From Bacillota bacterium (lineage in GTDB: Bacteria > Bacillota > Sulfobacillia > JAJYWN01): a DNA stretch of 43,814 nucleotides. This document shows positions 24,682 through 32,010 of this stretch, piece by piece. Both the position numbers and the translations under genes were made by a program. Each line of letters opens with the position of its first letter. Position 1 is the stretch's first letter. The notes under the pieces are model-generated. The model was not told the origin of the DNA and did no database searches. It was given only the letters and a program-made list of their open reading frames with translations. The stretch spans positions 1 through 43,814 of the forward strand of contig JAJYWN010000002.1 in the NCBI GenBank assembly GCA_021791495.1, given 5' to 3'.

Positions 24682-25425
24682 CTATTGTCTCCAGTCCATT
24701 CTGACCGTGGAAATGTACCCCAGAACTATGGAGCTAATTGCCAACATGGCTGCGTCATGAAGTGGAAAGACGCCGCTGAATAGAACCGTTCGCAAGCCAT
24801 GTGCCGCATAGGTTAGAGGCATGATTGAGCTGAGGTATGCCAACGCGGGGGCGAGTGTTTCGGTCGGGACAAACACCGGGGACAGCAACAAAGTGACACC
24901 CAACACGAAGTTGGTCAGAAGCGCTGCCACACTCGGATTTGGCGAGAACACTCCAATCGCTGCCCCTACACCCGTCATAGAAAGCATGGAAAGCAGGGCG
25001 ATGACGAAGAACCCCAGTGACAAGTGGAAGTGTACATCGTAGAGTTGGGAGCCTGCAATAAGCACGACTAACACGGAAGGCAGTGACGAGAGTGCCGCGA
25101 TGACAAGTACCGATGAACTAAGCATCCACCGTTGGACGGGAAGAGCACCGTAGTATTCCACCTCGTTATTAACCTTGGCCCAAGAAAGACGTTCAGCCAA
25201 TGTGGTTACGGGACCAAAGACCAAAGAGAGCACTGCATTACCCGTGACCAGATAGGCGATTCTGGAAGAGTCATATATACCTGCCAACTTGAAGAAGTAC
25301 ATCATGATCACCGGAAACAAAGCACTCATCAGTAGGGCCGGTACCCAAAGGCGCCTGTACATTGCAAGCCTTATTCTAACAAGAACCGAAAGTTGGGTAA
25401 CGGTATTGTAATTATGCACTTTCAT
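24682..25425 (-). CDS. ABC-2 type transporter permease of the RiPP island
   Basis: The 247-residue protein starts at ATG 25425, overlapping the ATPase gene by 14 bases. It has about six hydrophobic segments (LWVPALLMSALFPVIMMYFF, IAYLVTGNAVLSLVFGPVTTL, MLSSSVLVIAALSSLPSVLVVLI in part, and others). The pattern fits ABC-2 exporters (drug, bacteriocin or lipid export and self-immunity). A cytosolic loop with EYYGALPVQRWM is the usual coupling region. With the adjacent ATPase it would form a homodimeric channel. In this cluster it most likely exports the mature peptide or protects the producer. Codon choice and base composition look less GC-rich than in the pst or mol genes. Confidence 0.85.
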   Translation of the reverse strand: MKVHNYNTVTQLSVLVRIRLAMYRRLWVPALLMSALFPVIMMYFFKLAGIYDSSRIAYLVTGNAVLSLVFGPVTTLAERLSWAKVNNEVEYYGALPVQRWMLSSSVLVIAALSSLPSVLVVLIAGSQLYDVHFHLSLGFFVIALLSMLSMTGVGAAIGVFSPNPSVAALLTNFVLGVTLLLSPVFVPTETLAPALAYLSSIMPLTYAAHGLRTVLFSGVFPLHDAAMLAISSIVLGYISTVRMDWRQ

Positions 25426-26332
25426 CCCTCATCTTGGCATAGACGTCTTGAAGGGTGCCCGTTGATATGGTTAGTGCCTGGATTGATTCAGGGGGTACGA
25501 CGTCAGAAAGAGTCGCAAGGAAACGGGATAGATTCGCTCTGGCTATTTGGATCTGTAACCTGTCTTCACTTACCCTAGTCGCATCCCAAGGAAGAGTCAC
25601 CGACAGGTTTGGTGCCGTCGACGCCAAGGTTACTATCATGGTATCTCCTAACCGCGCCCGCAGTTCTGTTGGTGTCCCAATTGCAGTAACCCTGCCATCG
25701 TTTATGAACCCAACTCTGTCCAAGACTTGCTCAGCCTCTAACACGTCGTGGGTTACCAGGATGACCGTGGTACCGAATTCATGATTTCTCCTCCTAATCT
25801 CATCCCAAAGTCGACGTCTGTTTGTAATGTCCAGATGAGTTGTCGGTTCATCCAGGATTAGCAGGGGACGATAACCCACAAGTGCAGCGCACACTCCTAC
25901 GAGCCTTCGAGAACCACCCGACAGGGCTGAGAATAGCTTTGATGCCTGCTTGGTTAAGCCGAATAGGTCCATTAGCTCATTGGTGCCTTGCCTGGCCAGT
26001 GCAGGCGGTATACCCCTGAGAAGCGCGGTGTATTCAATGCATTCACTTACCTTCAGGTCAGAAAAGGGTGTGGGATTCTGAGAGAGATAGGCTGAGACTT
26101 TGGAAGGGACATCCCTCTGAGCCAAGATGTCATGCCCGTGTATTGTGATCGAACCACTGTCGGGCTTAAGAAGCCCGAGTAGGAGCTTGACAAACGTCGT
26201 CTTTCCTGCGCCGTTGGGGCCAAGAAGGCCAAACACCTCTCCTTGCCTGACCGAGAGAGTAACAGAGTCTATCGCCTTGACACCTGTCAAGTACGACTTC
26301 GATAGATCCCCGGTAGCTATGGTGTCTGTCAT
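25412..26332 (-). CDS. ABC transporter ATP-binding protein of the RiPP island
   Basis: The 306-residue protein from ATG 26332 has Walker A GPNGAGKTT, signature ALSGGSRRLVGV, Walker B LLILDEPTTHLD and switch His in LVTHDVLEAEQ. This places it in the multidrug/bacteriocin exporter group (CcmA/DRA-like). The Q-loop is YLSQNPTPFSDLKV. After about residue 220 there is a C-terminal extension (IVTLASTAPNLSVTLPWDATRVSEDRLQI in parts), as in BcrA/NodI-type ATPases. The signature has SGGSRR rather than the common SGGQ/MRQR. It is coupled to the permease and begins 14 bases after the GNAT stop in the direction of transcription. Confidence 0.92.
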   Translation of the reverse strand: MTDTIATGDLSKSYLTGVKAIDSVTLSVRQGEVFGLLGPNGAGKTTFVKLLLGLLKPDSGSITIHGHDILAQRDVPSKVSAYLSQNPTPFSDLKVSECIEYTALLRGIPPALARQGTNELMDLFGLTKQASKLFSALSGGSRRLVGVCAALVGYRPLLILDEPTTHLDITNRRRLWDEIRRRNHEFGTTVILVTHDVLEAEQVLDRVGFINDGRVTAIGTPTELRARLGDTMIVTLASTAPNLSVTLPWDATRVSEDRLQIQIARANLSRFLATLSDVVPPESIQALTISTGTLQDVYAKMRDESA

Positions 26333-26346
26333 TTACTGCCCCCCGG

Positions 26347-27237
26347 CTAGAGAGAATAGACCTTGTACTTCAGCAACGGGACCGCGCCGTACCTACAAGC
26401 CACTCGGGTTGCCACCAGGTTTCGCTCGTCGATGTCTACCAGTACTCGGCCGTCCACTGCAGCTGCTTCAAGGGCTGACGCAATCAGGAGTTTCGTTACC
26501 CATGTTCCTCGAAAAGGCTTTCGGACTCCGACTCCACATAAGATCCCTTCGTACGGCGAGAAGTTGAAGAAGCCAGCGGCTGTATCATTTACGAAGAGGA
26601 CTCTCAAAGTCCCTGGTGCTGCATCATCAAAGTCACTGGCTTTCATCGGCACGAAATTGGGTGCGTCCTGGATGGTTTCATTGTAGACCTCTATAAAGAG
26701 GTCAATGGGCACATCGGGGACTTGGTCGATATGCCATCCCCCGCCAAGTTGATCGTCAAGGGAGCAAGGTGAGATAGCCAATTCCACCATGCTACGTTGG
26801 GCAATGTGTCTGAGGGAGAACCCGGCCTTGACTAAGTCATCTCCAAACCACGGGCCATCACGCATGGTGAGGGGGTGAAAAGACTGGCGAAACCCGTCCT
26901 CCCGTGCAGGATCGACAATTGTGATAAGCCATGCCTTCGGACGTGGGCTAATCTGAGCGATGGTCTCCTCCAGAAACTGTCGTATAGCAGGCAATTCCTG
27001 CACTAATTGGGCGCGGCTAGTTGATACAGGTCCCAGGATCAGCCTTACACCAGGTCTGGCCTCCAGCAGTCCCAAAAGTGCCCCCGGGGTTCCCGCCTCA
27101 AATACCCGGCAGCGCCCTTCATGTGCCGCCTTGCCCAAAGCCTTGATTCCCGCGAGTGAGAGAAGTGGATACGAAGATCCCATGGATGACAGGAGTCTTT
27201 CCTCTACGCCCTCGCTCCATTCGACCTCTTGCACCAA
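26347..27237 (-). CDS. Tandem-GNAT-like protein of the RiPP island
   Basis: TTG 27237 is preferred: AGAGGAGAG at 27252-27244 lies 8 bases upstream, whereas a TTG at 27255 precedes that site. GTG 27234 is also possible. The product is about 296 residues. The C-terminal third is a GNAT fold: GFFNFSPYEGILCGVGVRKPFRGTWVTKLLIASAL, in parts, then VLVDIDERNLVATRVACRYGAVPL. The acetyl-CoA loop is degenerate (RKPFRGTWVTK instead of QxxGxG/A). The N-terminal half ends WFGDDLVKAGFSLRHIAQRSMVEL and looks like a second, weaker GNAT repeat. It lies between the radical SAM gene and the transporter. It may acylate the peptide or confer immunity; this is inference. Confidence 0.75.
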   Translation of the reverse strand: MVQEVEWSEGVEERLLSSMGSSYPLLSLAGIKALGKAAHEGRCRVFEAGTPGALLGLLEARPGVRLILGPVSTSRAQLVQELPAIRQFLEETIAQISPRPKAWLITIVDPAREDGFRQSFHPLTMRDGPWFGDDLVKAGFSLRHIAQRSMVELAISPCSLDDQLGGGWHIDQVPDVPIDLFIEVYNETIQDAPNFVPMKASDFDDAAPGTLRVLFVNDTAAGFFNFSPYEGILCGVGVRKPFRGTWVTKLLIASALEAAAVDGRVLVDIDERNLVATRVACRYGAVPLLKYKVYSL

Positions 27238-27265
27238 GGAAATCTCTCCTCTCAACCTTTCTGCG

Positions 27266-28648
27266 CTAGGTAAGGCGCGTTCTCTTCTGTCTCACGTTGT
27301 GGCACCGCGGGTCGGGTGCCCAAGCTGTCCCAGTCGCTTTGATCGAGTCCCTTAGGCATCTGCCCCGACGCGTGCATTCGTCGAAGGTTGCGCAATCAAA
27401 ACAGGCAGTCCCAAGATACTTCTCTCTTGGAGGCTGGACCAGCTCCATCATGGTGTCACTTTGCCACAGTGAGATCAGAGACTGCTCAGCAAGGTTTCCA
27501 ATCCGGAAGAAATCCAAAGGTATGGACTCGCAGAAGCCCACATCTGCGTTGGGGTAAATGACTAGACTCTCTCGGCCGGCCGTGCAGCGGGCCCTCGACA
27601 CGAAAGCCTTTTCGCGTTCAATGTCCGACAACTCGGTGTGGTCTGCCCGGGCGTTAAGCCTGACCTCGGCGTCTGGATGTTTGTCTTGAAGGCCTTTTAC
27701 GATGTGTTCTGCTCTACGTCTCTCCTCGGGAGAAATGAAAAGCTCGTCAGAATGCCTATACAAGGATCTGCCGTAAGAGGTGAAGATCACTTTGCCAGTC
27801 CCTGCAGAGATCATTGCCTCTCCCAGTTCTGGGAGGTGACCGATGTTGTAGGGAGTCAGGACGGTTACAGTCTTAACCCGTATCCCTAAAGATGATGCTA
27901 GTTCGACTTGGTCTCTGATGGCCTTCCCATGATCCTGGAAACCGAGCATGTACTGACTGTACTGTCCATCCAGTGAATCAACGCTGAACTGAATCTGCCT
28001 CAGGCCGATCTCGGACAGTCTCTCGAGAACACGTCTACCAAGGATTGACTTGGTCGAAGTCTGGACGTGAATTCCCCGACACAGGAACGCGTCAATAACC
28101 TCGATGATATCCTTCCTTGCAAACGGGTCACCGCCGCTCAATTGCATACCGACACAGCCAGACTCAGCGCAGTCCTGGGCAATCTTGTCGATCTGCGGCA
28201 GATCCAGTTCGATGTGACCACCGATTCTGCGTTCCGCGTAACAATACTTGCAGTTGAATGCACACCTGAAGGTGGTCACATATACAAAAGAAGCAGGGTT
28301 TGCCAAACGCACCGGAATGTGAGGTGTAACGGGCTGAAAGACGAATGAGGTGGGGTCAATGGGGAGACGTTTGAACCATGAAAGCCGTTGGTCGAGAGGT
28401 GAAACCAAAACACCTTTATTGTCGGAAGTCAGGGTCGACAAGAAGCTGAGAGTCTCCTCAGCAGGCAAATCCGTCAGGAAGCACAGCTGGGAGGCAACTT
28501 CCGCATCGGTGGTGGGCTTCTGGTAGAGGCTCAGGGCTATTGCCCTCATGGGGTCAATGTACTCCACCACCCCTTCCTCAACGTCTATTACAACTACTTG
28601 GTCTCCATCACGTCTTAACCTGATCCAAGACCCCAATACACGCTGCAC
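27266..28648 (-). CDS. Radical SAM/SPASM peptide maturase with PqqD-like N-terminal domain
   Basis: GTG 28648 follows AGAGGTG by 10 bases and gives 460 residues; a TTG further up at 28729 has no ribosome site. Residues about 5-80 look like a PqqD-type RiPP recognition element: VVVIDVEEGVVEYIDPMRA, TTDAEVASQL, EETLSFLSTL. The radical SAM core starts at Ala119 with CAFNCKYC (Cys129, 133, 136), which binds the [4Fe-4S] cluster, then QLSGGDPFARKDI. The C-terminal SPASM-like region has seven cysteines, in RARC, GFC, TACFDC, DEC, GRC and PRC, for auxiliary clusters. Enzymes built this way form thioether or carbon crosslinks on peptides. The 49-residue peptide just upstream is the obvious substrate. 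Confidence 0.9.
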   Translation of the reverse strand: MQRVLGSWIRLRRDGDQVVVIDVEEGVVEYIDPMRAIALSLYQKPTTDAEVASQLCFLTDLPAEETLSFLSTLTSDNKGVLVSPLDQRLSWFKRLPIDPTSFVFQPVTPHIPVRLANPASFVYVTTFRCAFNCKYCYAERRIGGHIELDLPQIDKIAQDCAESGCVGMQLSGGDPFARKDIIEVIDAFLCRGIHVQTSTKSILGRRVLERLSEIGLRQIQFSVDSLDGQYSQYMLGFQDHGKAIRDQVELASSLGIRVKTVTVLTPYNIGHLPELGEAMISAGTGKVIFTSYGRSLYRHSDELFISPEERRRAEHIVKGLQDKHPDAEVRLNARADHTELSDIEREKAFVSRARCTAGRESLVIYPNADVGFCESIPLDFFRIGNLAEQSLISLWQSDTMMELVQPPREKYLGTACFDCATFDECTRRGRCLRDSIKATGTAWAPDPRCHNVRQKRTRLT

Positions 28649-28754
28649 AGCTTCTTCACCTCTTGGCCGGATTGAGTCGGGACAGAGGGTGTCTGAACAC
28701 GACCGGCTTCGACTCGTTCGACTCAACAACTGGCAACTGCTACCTTAGTGTGGG

Positions 28755-28802
28755 AAAAGGCCCCTTCCGCGCTAGGCGGGGACATCACACCCGAAAGGGC
28801 CT
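28755..28802 (-). terminator. Attenuator-like hairpin between precursor and maturase genes
   Basis: On the minus strand AGGCCCTTTC (28802-28793) pairs with the complementary arm at 28768-28758 in a roughly 10-bp stem with one wobble pair, followed by TTTT. Placed 13 bases after the precursor stop, it would let precursor mRNA exceed enzyme mRNA, as is common in peptide clusters. Confidence 0.6.
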
Positions 28803-28814
28803 CGGTCACGTAGA

Positions 28815-28964
28815 CTAGTTTTCGCCCTTGCCCCCGTTGAGGCAGGAATCACCACACCCAGGCTGGCATCCACCAAAACAGGAATGGTTCCTAACCGAGC
28901 AGGACATAGCCTCCTGCAAATGGTAGGTTCTCATCAACTCCTTCAGGACCAGGAGTTCACTCAT
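28815..28964 (-). CDS. Putative RiPP precursor peptide, 49 residues, C-x3-C repeats
   Basis: ATG 28964 is 7 bases after a near-perfect AAAGGAGGT (28980-28972). The frame is open to a GTG at 29024, but that start lacks a ribosome site. The leader (about 1-20, MSELLVLKELMRTYHLQEAM) is helical and acidic. The core carries Cys22, 29, 33, 37 and 41, the last four in CFGGCQPGCGDSC, and ends LNGGKGEN. The exact three-residue spacing, small residues between cysteines and lack of a signal peptide are typical of thioether-bridged peptides such as sactipeptides and ranthipeptides. It also recalls the Cys-every-fourth-residue peptides known elsewhere. The gene directly precedes the radical SAM maturase. 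I could not assign it to a named class. Confidence 0.8.
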   Translation of the reverse strand: MSELLVLKELMRTYHLQEAMSCSVRNHSCFGGCQPGCGDSCLNGGKGEN

Positions 28965-29530
28965 TCGCAATACCTCCTTTCGCATGGCTTCCTTCAGATT
29001 GGGACATGGAGACTCGGTCGCCACACCCGACTGCAGACACCTCTCTGCCCCTTATCAAAAGATACCAGAAATTACGAATGTTTCCTTTTAACTTCAGATT
29101 AGTGATAACAAAAAGTTAACATTAGGTGCAGCCCATAACTCCTTAAGCTTTGATTTACATCACTGGCTCGGATACCATTGTCGCTTAACCTCAGCCCGGG
29201 CTGATGCAACATTTCTGGGATGACCGATACATGAACGGTTTCTCCTTAGGCATTGAGTGTTCCGCATCAGGGTGCCTCGCTGCTTCCATCGTCCATCGGG
29301 TTAGAAGTAGTTGCGTCGCCAGGTCTTCACCAGACACGTCTCGTTTCTTGGTCCTTCCTGCGTCGTCAGAGCCAGTTCTGGCCCTTCCTGGGGGTTCAGG
29401 ACTCGCCGCGGCCAGCCCAACGAGCTGAAGCCGTTTTCTGTTTACCATGACCTCCGACAATGCTAACTGGAGCGAGTGGGGCAGTATGGCTCGACATCCC
29501 AGTGTGCTACTTTGGACGACAGGAGTGCCA
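28965..29530. other. AT-rich leader of the precursor gene and non-coding flank
   Basis: Bases 29041-29160 are markedly AT-rich against their surroundings and probably hold the precursor promoter. TGGTATCTT (about 29067-29059 on the minus strand) resembles an extended -10 but has no matching -35. A perfect 14-bp palindrome TCAGCCCGGGCTGA lies at 29191-29204. The rest to 29530 has open frames on both strands but none with a ribosome site or a recognisable protein. Confidence 0.4.
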
Positions 29531-29906
29531 TAGCTACGGAACGCGCAGAAGACCGGAGACATCCCTCATGGAGAGCTGCGGAAACTGTTTATGCAGGTGC
29601 TGAGGCTATGCCAAAAGGCCGGCCTGAAACGTGGATTATCGAAGAGAAGGCATCCAGCTGTAACCAAAGTGGTGCCCCCTTCAACGCCAGTTCTCCGTCA
29701 GGACCGCCCTACGGACCGAGCCGGGAGTCAGCGGTTTTCTGGGATACGGCCAAATCAGGAATTCTGGTGTGCAGTTCAGCGGAGTTGACGAAGATGGACC
29801 CCAGGACTCCGCTGAAGCGGGAGCCCACTACTCGGAACTCATTGAGCACGAGGTCGCAGACGCGTTATCCCGCGCTGAGGTCTGTGATGCACAGCTATGC
29901 GGCTAG
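29531..29906 (+). pseudogene. Probable decayed IS1182-type transposase fragment
   Basis: Two segments in different frames resemble parts of DUF772/IS1182-type transposases. Around 29560-29620 one frame reads PHGELRKLFMQVLRLCQKAGL, like the FVQVLRLCREAGL helix. Around 29826-29906 another reads YSELIEHEVADALSRAEVCD and then AQLCG, like the ELLxRAEAVDAEED region. Stops and frame changes separate them, and their spacing exceeds that of an intact enzyme. No terminal inverted repeats were found. The assignment is from memory of the family and is tentative. Confidence 0.35.
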
Positions 29907-30013
29907 CAGCATTCCCGTCACCTTCCGGCACCCATGTCGTTTGCGAGAACAAGGAGGTGGAGGCCGCCTCCGAGAATCCTGGGGCAGTTCATGGATATCG
30001 GAGGAGAACCCTT

Positions 30014-31024
30014 TTGATTAGTGGTCCCGGTTCGACTACATCCAACCTTGCCGCGCCCACCCTAGCCGACGTCTTGGCCGCCCGCCAGATCGTCGACAAG
30101 TACCTGCGCCGCACGCCTTTCCTGCACCCCATGGCCCTGGGTCAGGCGCTCGGGCTCGATGTCTATCTAAAGTGCGAGAACATGCAGCCCACCGGCGCTT
30201 TCAAGGTACGAGGAGGCGTTAACCTCTTCGCGCGCTCGCCCCGGGCCGAACTGGAGCGCGGCGTGGTGACCGCTTCCACCGGCAACCACGGCCAATCCAT
30301 CGCCTTCGCCGGCCGGGCGTTCGGTATCCCGGTCATCATCTATGCTCCGGAAAAGGCCAACACCTTCAAGATCAAGGCCATGCAGAACCTGGGCGCCACC
30401 GTGGTTCAGGAAGGGGCCACCTATGACGATTCGGTCGCTAACGGCCAGGCCCGGGCGCGCCGCGAAGGCCAGCGTTACGTCAGCGCCAGCGACGAGCCGC
30501 TGCTCATAGCCGGCGTCGCCACGGCCTACCTGGAGATGCTGGAAGAGGAACCGGCGCTGGACACTTTCATCGTCCCCTTGGGCGGTGGCAGCAACGCCTG
30601 CGGCGCCTGCATCGTGGCCAAGACCATCAACCCGCGGGCCCGCGTCATCGCGGTGCAGGCCGCCGGCGCCCCCGCCTTCTACAACTCCTTCAGAGCCGGA
30701 CACGTCACCAGTACAGAAACCGTGAACACCTTCGCCGATGGTTTGGCGACCAGGGCGGCCTATGACCTTCCCTTCGGCATCCTCAGCAGGATGCTGGATG
30801 ATGTTATCTTGGTTAGTGATGATGAGATCGCGGAAGCCATCGCCCTCCTCATGGACACCACCCACCAACTGGCGGAAGGGGCGGGAGCGGCCCCGGTGGC
30901 GGCGGCACGCAAGCTTGCGCCACAGTTGAAGGGCCGCAAGGTCGGGCTGATGCTGTCTGGCGGTAATGTGACCCTGGACATCGTCGCGCGAGCCTTGAGG
31001 ACAAGGGGGGCAGATCGCCGTTGA
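30014..31024 (+). CDS. PLP-dependent threonine dehydratase-like ammonia-lyase
   Basis: TTG 30014 lies 7 bases after GGAGGAG (30000-30006) and gives 336 residues; upstream in-frame sequence is unlike coding. The fold-type II PLP enzyme starts LAARQIVDKYLRRTPFLHP. The lysine that binds PLP is in CENMQPTGAFKVRGG, and the phosphate-binding loop is VPLGGGSNACGA. ASTGNHGQSIAFAGRAFGIP is the conserved Asn-Gly-His region. The length fits catabolic threonine/serine dehydratases or hydroxyaspartate ammonia-lyases; no ACT regulatory domain is present. The substrate is uncertain. Its TGA overlaps the next start (TTGA), linking it to the sensor operon, which is unusual. Confidence 0.88.
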   Translation: MISGPGSTTSNLAAPTLADVLAARQIVDKYLRRTPFLHPMALGQALGLDVYLKCENMQPTGAFKVRGGVNLFARSPRAELERGVVTASTGNHGQSIAFAGRAFGIPVIIYAPEKANTFKIKAMQNLGATVVQEGATYDDSVANGQARARREGQRYVSASDEPLLIAGVATAYLEMLEEEPALDTFIVPLGGGSNACGACIVAKTINPRARVIAVQAAGAPAFYNSFRAGHVTSTETVNTFADGLATRAAYDLPFGILSRMLDDVILVSDDEIAEAIALLMDTTHQLAEGAGAAPVAAARKLAPQLKGRKVGLMLSGGNVTLDIVARALRTRGADRR

Positions 31025-32010
31025 TCTCGACCCGCCGGCACGGAAGGCATCCGTTCTCGTATTCCCTGCGTTGTGTGCATTCATTTGCCGTAGTCTTGAT
31101 CCTCGCGGCGGTCTTGACCCCGTTCCTGACCGGCTGTGCTCGGCGAACCGTGCCCAAGGTGAGACTTTCCGACCTGCAAGTTGCCTATCCCGGTTCGGCC
31201 TTAGCCGCCCCAACTCCGACCGGTTCGGCCCAGGTACTACGTGTGGCACTGGCCTCCGTGGTCTCGCCCAAAGAGAACCTCAACTACTACGGTGCGCTCC
31301 TTAGATACCTGTCCGATAAGACCGGGCGTGAGGTGAGACTGGTCCAACGGCAAACCTACGCCGAAATCAACGACCTCCTGAAGTTGGGAGACGTGGATAT
31401 GGCTTTCGTATGTACCTACGCCTACGTTGAGGGGCAGCAGGAATTCGGCATGGAACTGCTGGTCGCGCCCGTGGTCAACGGCAAGGCGGAATACCGCTCA
31501 TATCTTATTGTGCCGGCCGATAGCGAGGCCAAACGCTTTGAAGACCTGAAGGGCCGCACTTTCGCCTTCACTGATCCCATGTCGACCTCCGGCCGCCTGG
31601 TTCCCATGTATTGGTTAACCCAGATGGGACAAACCCCACGCGGCTTCTTCAGCAGCTACGTATTCACCTATAGCCATGACAATTCGATCCGCGCCGTGGC
31701 GAACCACCTGGTGGATGGCGCGGCGGTGGATAGCCTGGTCTTTGATACCATGACTGCCCAGGATGAGGAACTGAGCAAGAGGGTCAAGATCCTCACCCGC
31801 TCTCAAGCCTTCGGGGCGCCACCGGTCGTGGTCAGACCCGGACTGGACCCCCACCTTAAGACTCTACTCAAGGAGACGTTCCTCGGCCTTTCCGACGAAC
31901 CGGCGGGCCACGACGTATTAAAAGGGTTACGCATCGACCAATTTGTGGCTATCGACGACCGTGCCTACGAGGGTGTACGGGAGATGGCGCGTAAGGTGGG
32001 ATCCCGGTGA
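31021..32010 (+). CDS. PhnD-like solute-binding lipoprotein next to a two-component system
   Basis: The 329-residue lipoprotein starts at TTG 31021 (TTGA overlap). After a hydrophobic signal, the lipobox FLTGC places the lipid on Cys39. The mature protein follows the phosphate/phosphite/phosphonate-binding family: LRVALASVVSPKENLNYYGALLRYLSDKTGREV (in parts), LLKLGDVDMAFVCTYAYVEG, LKGRTFAFTDPMSTSGRLVPMYWL and VDGAAVDSLVFD. No ABC permease or ATPase is nearby. Instead a histidine kinase follows at once. TtrS of Salmonella has a PhnD-like sensing domain in the kinase itself, so this free lipoprotein may serve as the ligand sensor for the kinase. Confidence 0.88.
   Translation: MISTRRHGRHPFSYSLRCVHSFAVVLILAAVLTPFLTGCARRTVPKVRLSDLQVAYPGSALAAPTPTGSAQVLRVALASVVSPKENLNYYGALLRYLSDKTGREVRLVQRQTYAEINDLLKLGDVDMAFVCTYAYVEGQQEFGMELLVAPVVNGKAEYRSYLIVPADSEAKRFEDLKGRTFAFTDPMSTSGRLVPMYWLTQMGQTPRGFFSSYVFTYSHDNSIRAVANHLVDGAAVDSLVFDTMTAQDEELSKRVKILTRSQAFGAPPVVVRPGLDPHLKTLLKETFLGLSDEPAGHDVLKGLRIDQFVAIDDRAYEGVREMARKVGSR

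Noticed and set aside
24682-29024. Toxin-antitoxin or CRISPR-like defence locus
   Set aside because: No repeats, nuclease or toxin domains; the gene set is that of peptide maturation and export.
29191-29562. 123-codon minus-strand frame upstream of the peptide gene
   Set aside because: No ribosome site, no recognisable domain, and composition unlike the neighbouring island genes.
29476-30021. 181-codon plus-strand frame before the ammonia-lyase gene
   Set aside because: Ser/Arg/Pro-rich, no ribosome site, runs over the GGAGGAG and TTG start of the real gene, and fragments of a transposase lie in other frames.
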